Source: an uncultured Oscillospiraceae bacterium
GTDB lineage: Bacteria; Bacillota; Clostridia; Oscillospirales; Ruminococcaceae
Length of the DNA stretch: 22,670 nucleotides
NCBI GenBank assembly: GCA_910587465.1
Contig: CAJUMS010000002.1
Span: 75,406 to 98,075, forward strand
Direction: 5' to 3'
Shown: positions 1 through 7,630 of the stretch, piece by piece
Layout: every line of letters begins with the position of its first letter
Numbering within the stretch: position 1 is the stretch's first letter
The notes under the pieces: model-generated
Database searches by the model: none
What the model saw: the letters and a program-made list of their open reading frames with translations, nothing else
Told to the model about the DNA's origin: nothing
Made by a program: the position numbers and the translations under genes

Positions 1-1342
1 CGAGGAAATTAAGCTGATATATTTCCAGATAGCCGCCGAAAAAGTTCAGGATAAACTCGCGTATATCGGTCGCCTTTCCGCTCTTTACTCCCTCGATTAT
101 CTCGGGGCAGTCGCGGTAAAACTCGGGCGCTACAAGGTCGTGTTCGATACACCAGCGCATAAATATCGCAATGTGGTTACAGCCGTTTATCGGATCAAGC
201 GGCAGTTTTTTCTCGTATATCTTCCTGCTGTGGTCGTTTACGCTGTCGATAGGCGGACGCTTCTGCGAACGGTATCCCCCAAGCGTATTCGGACGGTCGA
301 TATCAACGATATGGCTTACATCCTGCATTTTTTCAAGCAATGACTTGGTATCGTTGTCGATCTTGAAATTCATCTCCTCGCAGTAAAGAGGAAGAATCTC
401 AAAGAAGTTTACCGTGTCGCCGTTAGGCAGTACGCAGGTCTCCGCGCCGTCGTCGACATTCTCGGGATAGATCAGCAGAGAGCCCGCAAGCTCGGTGTTA
501 TCTGCGAAAGGCCGCTGATTGTCTACCGAGTGGCCCCAGCCGAGCCATTTGTCGCAGTTGATAGGCAGACGCGCGAGATTTTTCAGCAGTGAAATAGGCC
601 AGAACCACTCCTCGCTGTTCTCGCCGACCTTCCAGTCGGGGGGAAGGCAGATAAGGAGCTCAGCTCTGCCGTATTCCTCAACGGAAAGCTCCTCCGGGAT
701 ATCCATGATATGCGCGCCCATTCCCATGGTAAGCAATGTGTAATAGTTACGCTCCTCACTCGGTGGAACGATACAGATGTCACAGTGGATATCGGGCGAA
801 ACTGTCTCGTGAAACACTGTCGGAAAATCGCCGAAATACTCCTTGATATGCTCCTCAATAGCGTCTATCTCCTCTTCCTCATACAGCTCTGCGTCCTCAT
901 CATCCTCATCGGTATCGTCACCGTCGTCGAGGAGTTCGTCAAGCTCGTTCTCGATGCGCTCCATATAATGGTCGGCGGTCTCAAGCGCGGACTCGGGTGG
1001 ATTCATATTCATTCCGCGCGCAAGAGCTACCTTGGCGCGCTCGAGGATATTACGGCGCAAGCCGTCGTCGTCCTCGCACTCCTCGTCCGCGGAGGCGCGA
1101 TAAAGCGCCAGCCCCATTCTGAAATGCCACTTATAGTTGGTCTCGAGACGTGGACGCTGACTTTCGAGCACGGCAATAGCTTTCTTGTACTCTCCGATAT
1201 CTATATACGCCTCAACGAGCCAATTGAGAATATCGTCGTCGAGGGCGCTGTCGGGTATCGCCAAGACGGTTTCAACGATCCTTTCGTTGTCACCGTCCTC
1301 GCGCCAGTTCTCAAACAAATTGATAAGTTCGCTTTTTTTCAT
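1..1342 (-). CDS. TPR / suppressor-of-fused (SUFU) domain protein, C-terminus cut by window edge
   Basis: The frame stays open for 447 codons from ATG at 1342 to the window edge, so the C-terminus is missing. TTAGGAG lies 6-7 bases before the ATG. Residues 1-130 are helical and TPR-like (a clear repeat around 38-62, WLVEAYIDIGEYKKAIAVLE). Residues 135-165 are a very acidic linker. Residues 165-345 resemble the suppressor-of-fused fold (YFGDFPTVFHE, DIHCDICIVPP, TMGMGAHIMDIP, RAELLICLPPDWK). A further domain starts near 385 with HIAIFMRWCIEHDLVAPEF, possibly a separate small domain of the DUF7832 type. Bacterial SUFU proteins are known mainly as immunity or stress-related proteins of uncertain biochemistry, and no toxin gene is visible beside it here. 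A cytoplasmic location is inferred because no signal or membrane segment is seen. The family call is fairly firm; the function is not known. Confidence 0.8.
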   Translation of the reverse strand, partial: MKKSELINLFENWREDGDNERIVETVLAIPDSALDDDILNWLVEAYIDIGEYKKAIAVLESQRPRLETNYKWHFRMGLALYRASADEECEDDDGLRRNILERAKVALARGMNMNPPESALETADHYMERIENELDELLDDGDDTDEDDEDAELYEEEEIDAIEEHIKEYFGDFPTVFHETVSPDIHCDICIVPPSEERNYYTLLTMGMGAHIMDIPEELSVEEYGRAELLICLPPDWKVGENSEEWFWPISLLKNLARLPINCDKWLGWGHSVDNQRPFADNTELAGSLLIYPENVDDGAETCVLPNGDTVNFFEILPLYCEEMNFKIDNDTKSLLEKMQDVSHIVDIDRPNTLGGYRSQKRPPIDSVNDHSRKIYEKKLPLDPINGCNHIAIFMRWCIEHDLVAPEFYRDCPEIIEGVKSGKATDIREFILNFFGGYLEIYQLNFL

Positions 1343-1391
1343 ATCTGCTCCTAACATAAATATGTATGTTTTTTGAAAAACCACAACCGAG

Positions 1392-1877
1392 TTATTCCTC
1401 TGGAGCGGGATTATGCTCCTTGCAGCAGAACTTTCTTGCGGTGAATTTCAGGATAGCAAAGCTGTTGAGCATAGTCTCGGGATACTTGCTCTCGGGAGTG
1501 CCGCCGAAATACTTTTTCATAAGCAGATTGAGACCCGTTATCTTTTCAACGCCCGTTATGCTCTCGATAGTGCCAGTGCCCGTGATACTGTGATAGTGTG
1601 CGGTAAATCCGCAGGCGGGGTCGGTTTTCACAATGTCGTGGAGCTTGTCAATCTCGAACGCAGCGTTGCTGTTCGCTTTCATGATATCCATTTTCTTACC
1701 CTTTTCCTCGCAGCGGAAGTATATTTCCAGCTTTCCGCCCGTGAGATTATAGCCGAAACACAGCGGGATTATGTACGGATATTCCCCGTCGATAAGAGCT
1801 ATGCGGCACACCCTTGCCGAGCTTAAAATGTTTTCGATCTTGTTTATGTCTGTAATTTCTCTTTCTATACCTGTCAT
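1392..1877 (-). CDS. Pyridoxamine 5'-phosphate oxidase-like flavin-binding protein (Nim family)
   Basis: 161 residues from ATG at 1877. An AGGGG box lies about 8 bases upstream, so the 30-codon N-terminal extension that the open frame allows is not used. The fold signature is that of split-barrel FMN proteins of the NimA/PNPOx-like group: ILSSARVCRIALIDGEYPYIIPLCFGY near the N-terminus, then YFRCEEKGKKMDIMKANSNAAFEID, where family members usually have a His in the YFH position (Arg here), and a C-terminal AILKFTARKFCCKEH. Such proteins bind FMN or heme and reduce nitroaromatics or flavin substrates; the true substrate is seldom known. It lies 67 bases downstream of rpsT, beyond a terminator, so it is probably transcribed by read-through or its own weak promoter. 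The family is confident, the reaction is not. Confidence 0.85.
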   Translation of the reverse strand: MTGIEREITDINKIENILSSARVCRIALIDGEYPYIIPLCFGYNLTGGKLEIYFRCEEKGKKMDIMKANSNAAFEIDKLHDIVKTDPACGFTAHYHSITGTGTIESITGVEKITGLNLLMKKYFGGTPESKYPETMLNSFAILKFTARKFCCKEHNPAPEE

Positions 1878-1897
1878 GACAATTTCCCCTTTCCCGT

Positions 1898-1930
1898 AAA
1901 AAATCACCCGCAAACTGTGATGTCTGCGGG
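1898..1930 (-). terminator. Rho-independent terminator of rpsT
   Basis: On the minus strand CCCGCAGAC and GTTTGCGGG form a 9-bp stem (one G-U pair) with a 6-base loop, followed by TGATTTTTT. It begins 15 bases after the rpsT stop codon. Its T-tract ends only about 20 bases before the start of the downstream Nim-like gene, so it may act as an attenuator between the two genes. Confidence 0.8.
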
Positions 1931-1944
1931 CGGAAACCTTGCAA

Positions 1945-2184
1945 TTATGCGTTAGCCTTCTTGGCAAGCTGAGACTTCAGACGAGCCGCCTTATTCTTAT
2001 GAATAAGACCCTTGCCCGCAGCCTTGTCAACGCTAATGCTTGCAGCCTTGATAGCAGCCGCGTCGGCGTCCTCTGCACGAGCCTTTTTGATCGAGGTTCT
2101 GAGTGCGGATTTTGCGCTCTTGTTCGCTTCTGTTCTCGCCTCAGAGATGAGAACTCTCTTCTTGGCAGACTTAATATTCGGCAT
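1945..2184 (-). CDS. rpsT: Small ribosomal subunit protein bS20
   Basis: 79 residues beginning MPNIKSAKKRVLISEARTEA, the hallmark N-terminus of S20, and ending in a lysine/alanine-rich helix; the length is normal for the family. S20 is a primary 16S rRNA binder in early 30S assembly. The start is ATG at 2184, placed by GGAGGTG about 7 bases upstream. A GTG three codons earlier lies within the Shine-Dalgarno box and can be set aside. The gene has its own consensus promoter (2328-2356), a leader of roughly 135 bases and a terminator, so it is largely monocistronic. S20 autoregulates through its leader in other bacteria; no recognised leader motif is seen here. Confidence 0.97.
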   Translation of the reverse strand: MPNIKSAKKRVLISEARTEANKSAKSALRTSIKKARAEDADAAAIKAASISVDKAAGKGLIHKNKAARLKSQLAKKANA

Positions 2185-2327
2185 TATTTTCACCTCCGTA
2201 TGTTTTTAATCGAAAGTCGGTATTTTGTGAGGCTTTTAGGGCAAGATTTATTTATATTCACCAAAAAAATCCACACAGAATTACATTTTATTGTGATTTC
2301 GATTTATTTTTTCTCATAGTACATTTA

Positions 2328-2356
2328 ATTATAGCACATAGTTCAATAAAATGCAA
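2328..2356 (-). promoter_or_regulatory. Sigma-A promoter of rpsT
   Basis: Minus-strand TTGCAT (2351-2356), 17-base spacer, TATAAT (2328-2333). Transcription would start near 2321, giving a leader of about 135 bases before rpsT. The box overlaps the upstream region of the divergent gpr gene. Confidence 0.85.
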
Positions 2357-2398
2357 GGGGTTTTTGAAAATTTTTTATTATGAGGAGAGAATTCAAAT

Positions 2399-3130
2399 AT
2401 GGATAACAGCGGACTTGCTTTTGAGGCGGCGGAGATATTCACGCAAAAGGACGGCGTGCGCGCGGTTACGAGGACTATCGGCGCTGTAAAGATCACGGAC
2501 GTGCGGATAACGTCTGCCGCCGCGGCGCGCATAGGGAAGCACGCGGGACGGTATATAACGCTGGAAGGCGATCCGTCGGCGTCAGGCATGACCGCGCTTT
2601 TCCGACGTGCTCTAATGCAGGTAATACCGCCGCGCGGACGGCTTTTCGCTGCGGGGCTCGGCAATCCCGATATCACGCAGGACAGCCTCGGCGCGGCTGC
2701 CGTACGGTCAATGGCGGCGCGGAGGGGGCGGCGGTACTCGCTCTCGGCTATCGAGACCGACGTCGCCGCAAGGACGGGTCTTGACACCGCGCGGCTTGTC
2801 AAGGCCGCGGCACACGAACTGAACGCTGACTGCGTGATCGCCGTTGACGCGCTTGCCTGTCACGACCCGCGTTATATCGGCAGAACGGTGCAGATAAGCG
2901 ACGCGGGGATAATTCCCGGCGGCGGTGCGGGCGAGGCACACGGCGAGCTGTCGCGCAGCAGACTGGGTATGCCGATCGCGGCGGTAGGCGTACCTACCGT
3001 CACCGCTTTGTCTTCCGTAACAGGCAAATCGGAGGACAAAGCCTTTTTGGTCACCACGGGAGATATCGACGCCGTAGTTAAGATGTGGGCAGAGGTGATA
3101 GGCGGAGGGATAGGCTCTCTCACGGAGTAA
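2399..3130 (+). CDS. gpr: Germination protease GPR (spore endopeptidase), short form
   Basis: 243 residues from ATG at 2399, preceded by TGAGGAGAG. The sequence follows the A25 peptidase pattern: AAGLGNPDITQDSLG (Asp95) and VIAVDALA (Asp150), corresponding to the two aspartates of the family catalytic pair, then VQISDAGIIPGGGAGEAHGELS and LGMPIAAVGVPTVTAL. GPR degrades the small acid-soluble proteins coating spore DNA at the onset of germination. Bacillus GPR is about 370 residues and made as a zymogen; this one is much shorter and the usual PGSGVGN loop reads PGGGAGE, so it is divergent. The very GC-rich coding sequence contrasts with the AT-rich spacer before it. No convincing sigma-G promoter was found. 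Its partner SASP genes are not in the window. It converges with the carboxypeptidase gene, 31 bases apart. Confidence 0.88.
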   Translation: MDNSGLAFEAAEIFTQKDGVRAVTRTIGAVKITDVRITSAAAARIGKHAGRYITLEGDPSASGMTALFRRALMQVIPPRGRLFAAGLGNPDITQDSLGAAAVRSMAARRGRRYSLSAIETDVAARTGLDTARLVKAAAHELNADCVIAVDALACHDPRYIGRTVQISDAGIIPGGGAGEAHGELSRSRLGMPIAAVGVPTVTALSSVTGKSEDKAFLVTTGDIDAVVKMWAEVIGGGIGSLTE

Positions 3131-3161
3131 TACATTTATAATATATTGTAAATTAAAATCA

Positions 3162-4298
3162 TCAGAACGAAGTCATTTCCGAAACTATCAGCCACAAGCA
3201 TTTCCAGAAATTCATTCTCGGTATCTCACGAGTCGCGATTATTTCCGAGCGAAATACCTCCGCGCCGTCCAATGTTACCAGATACTCACCGAGAAACTGC
3301 CCGACCTCAACAGGGGCTTCGCACTGCTCAACAAATGTGTATTCGTACTTTACATCGGCGGAGCGGCCTTTTTTGATAACACATTCCTCACCCTGTGTTT
3401 TGATAACCGGGATGATTTCCTGTTCGATCCCATGTGTTACTTTAATCGGTTTGATCTGAGTATAGTCGGTCTCGGGAGTGAATTTCTCAAACCCGCCGAA
3501 CCCGTAATCCAGCAGCTCCTTTGCCGAGGAAAAACGTTCGTCGTCATCCGCGCAGCCCAGCGTTACCGCGACCAGCCGCATATCGCCGCGTTCAGCACAT
3601 ACCGTAAGGCAGCAGCCCGCGTTATCGGTGGTACCCGTTTTGCCGCCGAGAATACCGTTATAAGTGCGGATAAGCTTGTTGGTATTGACCAGTTGAGTTT
3701 CACCGCCGCGCAGGTAGTCAAGCCATGTCAGCATCCAGCCGCGGAACACCTCGTGCTTCATGAGCTCGGCAGTGACTATCGCAATGTCACGCGCTGTCGA
3801 ATAATGCAGATTATCGTCATATCCCACACAGTTGGCATAACGCGTATCGGTCATTCCAAGCTCTTTGGCACGCTCGTTCATACGCTTGACAAACGCCGCC
3901 TCGCTGCCCGAAATATGCTCGGCAAGAGCAATGCACGCATCGTTTGCGGAGCTTATGATCACAGCTTCGAGCAGCTCCGCAGCGGTCATCTCCTCGCCCG
4001 CGTTCAGCCAGATGACAGAGCCCTCCGCACTTGAGGCGTAGGCGCTTGCCTTGATCTTATCCTCAAGCGCGAGATTTCCCGCTTCGATCTCCTCCGCGCA
4101 GATAAGCAGCGACATGGTTTTGGTTATTGAAGCCATTGGTAATTTTTTGTCGCAGTTCTGCGAAAACATCACCTGTCCCGTATCCGCCTCGATGAGTATC
4201 TCAGCTTTTGCCGAAGCCGCATACACCGGCGTCGACGGCAGAAAAAACGCTGCCGACAATAATGTAAAACACGATAGAATACACACAAGCTTTTTCAT
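3162..4298 (-). CDS. D-alanyl-D-alanine carboxypeptidase (DacF/PBP5 type)
   Basis: 378 residues from ATG at 4298 with AAGGAGA upstream. Residues 1-27 are a secretion signal (MKKLVCILSCFTLLSAAFFL, then TPVYA-A). The peptidase S11 motifs are all present: SITK at 57-60 with the nucleophile Ser57, SAN at 117-119 and KTG at 220-222. A C-terminal beta-rich domain (about 265-350) and a final hydrophobic stretch (MNFWKCLWLIVSEM) match the membrane-anchored class C low-molecular-weight PBPs. The enzyme removes the terminal D-Ala of peptidoglycan pentapeptides outside the membrane and limits cross-linking. Spore-forming relatives include DacB/DacF, which adjust spore cortex; the adjacent gpr makes a sporulation role possible, but the sequence does not prove it. 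No terminator hairpin was seen in the 31-base convergent spacer. Confidence 0.93.
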   Translation of the reverse strand: MKKLVCILSCFTLLSAAFFLPSTPVYAASAKAEILIEADTGQVMFSQNCDKKLPMASITKTMSLLICAEEIEAGNLALEDKIKASAYASSAEGSVIWLNAGEEMTAAELLEAVIISSANDACIALAEHISGSEAAFVKRMNERAKELGMTDTRYANCVGYDDNLHYSTARDIAIVTAELMKHEVFRGWMLTWLDYLRGGETQLVNTNKLIRTYNGILGGKTGTTDNAGCCLTVCAERGDMRLVAVTLGCADDDERFSSAKELLDYGFGGFEKFTPETDYTQIKPIKVTHGIEQEIIPVIKTQGEECVIKKGRSADVKYEYTFVEQCEAPVEVGQFLGEYLVTLDGAEVFRSEIIATREIPRMNFWKCLWLIVSEMTSF

Positions 4299-4578
4299 AA
4301 AATTCTCCTTAGACGTTATTGAAATTTAGTTTTTCCAAAAGCTGTCGCACTATTCTCTAAGGAAAAATATGTAAAAATGGTTTTAGCAGTCTTAATATTT
4401 TAAATCGGAATTTATGTTAGCAACTTAATAACTTAACTCTCGTCATCACTTGAGGGTTACTGCTATAAACAATAATTTAGAAATACAATCTCACAAAAAT
4501 TTTCCCTTCGTCTGCGGAATATTTTCCCTTAATACCGCAACAATATATTTGTTACGAATTATGAAAGGGTTGATATAG
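4299..4578. other. Divergent intergenic region, carboxypeptidase / adaptor
   Basis: About 280 AT-rich bases between divergent genes. On the plus strand TGCTATAAA (4461-4469) is an extended -10 element without a good -35, a weak candidate promoter for the adaptor gene. A short inverted repeat TGCGG...CCGCA (about 4512-4538) precedes the adaptor start. I could not assign a firm promoter for the carboxypeptidase. Confidence 0.35.
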
Positions 4579-5517
4579 ATGAAAAAAGCAGTCGCGGTGC
4601 TGGGGATCGGGACAGTTCTGGCAGTAGTCGTCGGGGCAGTTCCGCGCGCAGTCGAGAGCGCAACGCCCGTCTCCGAAACTATCAAGGCAAGCATACGGGA
4701 TTACAACGAATGTGTAGTGGGAACGGGTGAACTTACCTACCTCGGACAACACGAGATCACCTCCTCCCTGCCGTTGGTGATCGAAAAACTCCTCGTACGT
4801 GAGGGCGATATCGTGGAGGTCGGCGATACCGTCGCGACCATTGACAGGGACTCCTCCGCCGCTCTTATCGAAAGCCTAGGTCAGGTCTCCGCATTGGCAA
4901 TCTCGGCAACTAATCTGTCGACAGCTGTCGCGCTACTGCCCGAGAAGATAACCTCCGACTGCTCGGGACGCGTAATCTCTGCCGCCAACAGCGGACAGGC
5001 GGTGCAAAGCGGATACAGCGTCGCGACAGTCGCGCAAACGGAGGAGCTTGCGGTCACAGCGGCAATAAGCGAGCTCGACATTGCGGATATCGCAGTCGGG
5101 CAGAGCGTGCGGTTCTATCTCGCGGCTTACCCCGACGAGGTGTTTTTCGGCAAGGTCTCCGCTATTTCGCAAGCCGCTCGGAATCAATATAACGGCGCTG
5201 TGCTTGAAACGGTCGTCGATGTTACGGTAACGCCCGACGCTCCCGACGAACGTCTTAAATCGGGGCTGTCCGCGGAGGTCGAGATACAGCTTTCCGAGCC
5301 GAGGAGCATCTGTGTTCTGCCATACTCCGCGATCGCGCAGGACGATACGGGCGAATACGTTTACGTATACGAGAACGACAAAGCGGTGCGCCGCGACGTT
5401 TTTACGGGCGCGGAGTTCGCGGACGGCACGGAGATCAAAAAAGGCGTTTCCGCAAACGATGTGATATTTCAAAACCCGCAGGAGATTGCCGACAGGAATT
5501 ATATCCGCGTAAGTTAA
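4579..5517 (+). CDS. HlyD/MacA-family efflux adaptor (membrane-fusion protein)
   Basis: 312 residues from ATG at 4579, with GAAAGGG about 9 bases upstream. Residues 4-20 form the single membrane anchor (VAVLGIGTVLAVVVGA). Two half-lipoyl segments follow, about 55-92 (IEKLLVREGDIVEVGDTVAT) and 123-152 (ITSDCSGRVISAANSGQAV), then a beta-barrel region around 155-235. Only about 30 residues separate the two lipoyl halves, so the long coiled-coil hairpin of Gram-negative MacA is missing; short hairpins are typical of Gram-positive adaptors. It is expected to sit on the outer face of the membrane as partner of the FtsX-type permease encoded 204 bases downstream. No ATPase gene lies between or after them, where one is usual. 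The substrate is unknown (peptide, lipid or antibiotic export are possible). Confidence 0.87.
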   Translation: MKKAVAVLGIGTVLAVVVGAVPRAVESATPVSETIKASIRDYNECVVGTGELTYLGQHEITSSLPLVIEKLLVREGDIVEVGDTVATIDRDSSAALIESLGQVSALAISATNLSTAVALLPEKITSDCSGRVISAANSGQAVQSGYSVATVAQTEELAVTAAISELDIADIAVGQSVRFYLAAYPDEVFFGKVSAISQAARNQYNGAVLETVVDVTVTPDAPDERLKSGLSAEVEIQLSEPRSICVLPYSAIAQDDTGEYVYVYENDKAVRRDVFTGAEFADGTEIKKGVSANDVIFQNPQEIADRNYIRVS

Positions 5518-5721
5518 TTAATAAGGGCGGTTCCGCAAAGTATCGTTTTCGTTTGGTCGAAGGACCGTAGTGTCTGCTCCGATAAGTCCGATGAGATAAG
5601 CTTTATACGCACACACCGTTTCGCTAAAAACGTTTATTTTCCGATTGCGGGGAATATGCCGAAAGCCGTTTTGGCGGGTCGATGTGCGCACTTCAAGGCT
5701 GCCGAAATATAAGGGGGATAA
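5518..5721 (+). other. 204-base gap between adaptor and permease
   Basis: No reading frame, Walker motif or ABC signature can be read here in any frame, and no clear terminator or promoter is visible. It is unusually long for two genes of one transport system and lies where an ATPase gene normally sits. A remnant left by deletion is possible but not demonstrable. Confidence 0.4.
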
Positions 5722-6903
5722 ATGACGATCACTAAATTACTTGTAAACATATTCAGAAGCAGGACGCGCTCGCTGCTTACAATGGCGGGGATCGCCGTGG
5801 GGGTGTTCTCCGTAGTGCTGATCTCAACGGTAGGCGCGGTTGGTACTTCCGAGGTAAGCAAAACACTCGTGACGATGGGCGTTGATACTCTGCTTATCCA
5901 GTCGGCGAAGAATTCTGTCTCCGTGACGCTCACCGACGACGACGTTTCGACCGTCCGCAATATCGACGGAGTGAGCGATGTGATGCCGCTTATGGCTAGC
6001 GTTACCGAGGCGAAGATGATAAACCGCCGTCTTGATTGCTACGTCTGGGGTGTGGACAAGTCCGCCGACAAGCTGATATCACTGGAGGCAAAGCATGGCC
6101 GGCTGATAAACAACTCGGATACAGCCGCGCGCTCAAAGGTTTGCGTTATCGACGAGCAATTTGCTTTGGCAAGCTACGGGAGGAGCAACGTTGTCGGGAA
6201 AACGCTTTCAATGTTCCTCGGTGGGAAATACCATAACTTTGAGATCGTCGGGGTGGCGCAGTCGGGGCTGTCGGCGCTGCAGGGTATGCTCACGAATATT
6301 ATGCCCGGGTTTATGTATATACCGATCAGCACCATGCAGGGGCTGTGCGGTCGGACTACCTATGATAAGATCGCGGTCAAGCTGGTCGATATGAACTCCG
6401 ATACCGCTATCGTCAGCCGCGTGACCGATGAGCTGAACCACAGAAACGGCTTTACCGACGGGTATGTATGCAACAATCTGCTGTCGCAGAAGGGGCAGCT
6501 GGACGATATTCTGAACATTGTCACGACGGCGCTTTCGCTGGTCGCGGGGATATCGCTGGTGGTGTCGGGTATCTCCGTGATGACTACGATGATGATGAGC
6601 GTCGGCGAGCGTACACGCGAGATCGGTATCAAAAAGGCTATCGGCGCCAAAAGCTCCGATATCTGCCTGGAATTCCTCACCGAGAGCGTTATACTGACCT
6701 TGCTCGGAAGTGCCGCGGGGATCGCGTTCGGGCTGCTCGCCTCGTTTGTCGGGTGTCTTATCGCGGCTGTGCCGTTTTCCGTGAACGTAGGTTCGCTCGC
6801 GGTCTCGGCAGTCGCTTCGGCGGCGATAGGCGCGGTGTTCGGCGCTTATCCCGCTGCCAAGGCGGCTAAGCTGAAGCCCGCGGAGGCGCTGAGGGCTAAC
6901 TGA
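5722..6903 (+). CDS. MacB/FtsX-type ABC transporter permease
   Basis: 393 residues from ATG at 5722, with AAGGGGG just upstream. The architecture is that of type VII ABC permeases: the first membrane helix near 15-40 (LLTMAGIAVGVFSVVLIST), a large extracytoplasmic domain to about 260, then three helices near 264-292, 318-348 and 355-378. The conserved coupling segment GERTREIGIKKAIGAKSSDI lies at about 295-314, and the protein ends with the usual AYPAAKAAKLKPAEALR motif. There is no nucleotide-binding domain, so it needs a separate ATPase of the LolD/MacB type, which is not in this window. It probably pairs with the adaptor upstream. These systems act by mechanotransmission rather than by passing substrate through the membrane; the substrate is not evident. 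Confidence 0.9.
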   Translation: MTITKLLVNIFRSRTRSLLTMAGIAVGVFSVVLISTVGAVGTSEVSKTLVTMGVDTLLIQSAKNSVSVTLTDDDVSTVRNIDGVSDVMPLMASVTEAKMINRRLDCYVWGVDKSADKLISLEAKHGRLINNSDTAARSKVCVIDEQFALASYGRSNVVGKTLSMFLGGKYHNFEIVGVAQSGLSALQGMLTNIMPGFMYIPISTMQGLCGRTTYDKIAVKLVDMNSDTAIVSRVTDELNHRNGFTDGYVCNNLLSQKGQLDDILNIVTTALSLVAGISLVVSGISVMTTMMMSVGERTREIGIKKAIGAKSSDICLEFLTESVILTLLGSAAGIAFGLLASFVGCLIAAVPFSVNVGSLAVSAVASAAIGAVFGAYPAAKAAKLKPAEALRAN

Positions 6904-7318
6904 CACGTTAATAAATATTCAATTTTCAAAGGAGCTTTTCCCACGGCCGTTTGCGCAATTTGTTTTAAACCTTTCACCGAGACGATCCTCAAAAGATTTT
7001 TAACGCTGAGGTGAAACGTACCCGCGAAGACCTTTCCCCCTCGTTGGTACGAGGATCTCGAGCGCGCCCGAAAAGGTGAGACCCGTTGACGCTTGCCTTG
7101 CATTATATAATAAAATGCAAGGGGGGTTCTGTCCGAGTGTTTTCTCACATCCGAGACCGGGCTGTGCCGCCGATTTTAAACCGGTATCCTTTGCGGTTGC
7201 CTTTTGCTGCTTACTTGGTGTTGGGAAAAGTTTAGCACTGGAGGGAGTGCATTTTACTGCAAGCTTTTTTGTCACAAAATGCGGTGCCGAGCGTTTTGCC
7301 CGACACCATAATTATTTT
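6904..7318 (+). other. Non-coding block with several hairpins, possible dispersed repeat or RNA
   Basis: About 415 bases without a credible gene. It contains a hairpin CCTCGT-TGGT-ACGAGG (near 7039-7055), a hairpin with 9-bp arms CCTTGCATT/AATGCAAGG (7096-7122) followed by GGGG, inverted repeats TTTCACC/GGTGAAA and GCATTTT/AAAATGC, and a terminator-like hairpin near 7283-7318. Frames open on both strands here lack ribosome binding sites and look like chance. The density of structure suggests either a structured RNA or a dispersed non-coding element, possibly still transcribed from the permease gene. No known RNA family was recognised. Confidence 0.4.
7283..7318 (+). terminator. Terminator-like hairpin before the rpsF promoters
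   Basis: GGTGCCGAGCG and TGCCCGACACC form an 11-position stem with two A-C mismatches and a TTT loop, followed by ATAATTATTTTTA. It resembles the sequence of the perfect terminator after rpsR. It would end transcription arriving from the permease or from the block before it. Confidence 0.45.
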
Positions 7319-7359
7319 TATACCACGTTCTCTACAAGCGCTCTCTTAATAAAGTGCTA

Positions 7360-7388
7360 TCGACATAATATACAGATAATGGTATAAT
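7360..7388 (+). promoter_or_regulatory. Upstream sigma-A promoter of the rpsF operon (P1)
   Basis: TCGACA (7360-7365), 17-base spacer, TATAAT (7383-7388). It lies about 240 bases before rpsF and would make a long leader passing through the second promoter. Confidence 0.6.
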
Positions 7389-7516
7389 TATTTTGAAAAA
7401 CAACTTTTTAGCAGAAAAATCATGTTTACAGAGATAGCGTAAGCTCTTTTAACTATTAGTGTAACAGAGGGTGCGATGTGTAAATTTTTAAAAATTCATA
7501 AAAAACAAAAAAGCCC

Positions 7517-7545
7517 TTGACAACCTCTCCAAAATCTGCTATAAT
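7517..7545 (+). promoter_or_regulatory. Main sigma-A promoter of the rpsF-ssb-rpsR operon (P2)
   Basis: A perfect consensus: TTGACA (7517-7522), 17 bases, TATAAT (7540-7545). Transcription should start near 7552, giving a leader of about 80 bases. Confidence 0.92.
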
Positions 7546-7551
7546 AACTAA

Positions 7552-7630
7552 GTTAATCGTTAATTTTGACGATAACCCCTTTCCCGCACGAAAAACTGCG
7601 GGATATATATCCATAAGGAGGTGCTTATAA
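7552..7630 (+). promoter_or_regulatory. rpsF leader with hairpin, candidate S6:S18 control element
   Basis: TCCCGCA and TGCGGGA form a 7-bp stem with an 8-base loop about 20 bases before AAGGAGG. An overlapping GGATATATATCC palindrome could pair instead. Many bacteria regulate this operon by S6:S18 binding to a leader hairpin that displays a CCG; position and size fit, but I could not confirm the motif. Confidence 0.35.

Noticed and set aside
2292..2321. Possible sigma-G promoter of gpr (CATAGTA as -10)
   Set aside because: The matching -35 (GMATR-like) is absent at 17-18 bases, so the match is not convincing.
7096..7126. Minus-strand TTGCAT resembling the rpsT promoter -35
   Set aside because: No -10 lies at 16-18 bases; the similarity is only that of the hairpin arm.
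7000..7387. Overlapping frames of 90-103 codons on both strands in the non-coding block
   Set aside because: No ribosome binding sites, no recognised family, and they run through hairpins; more likely chance frames.
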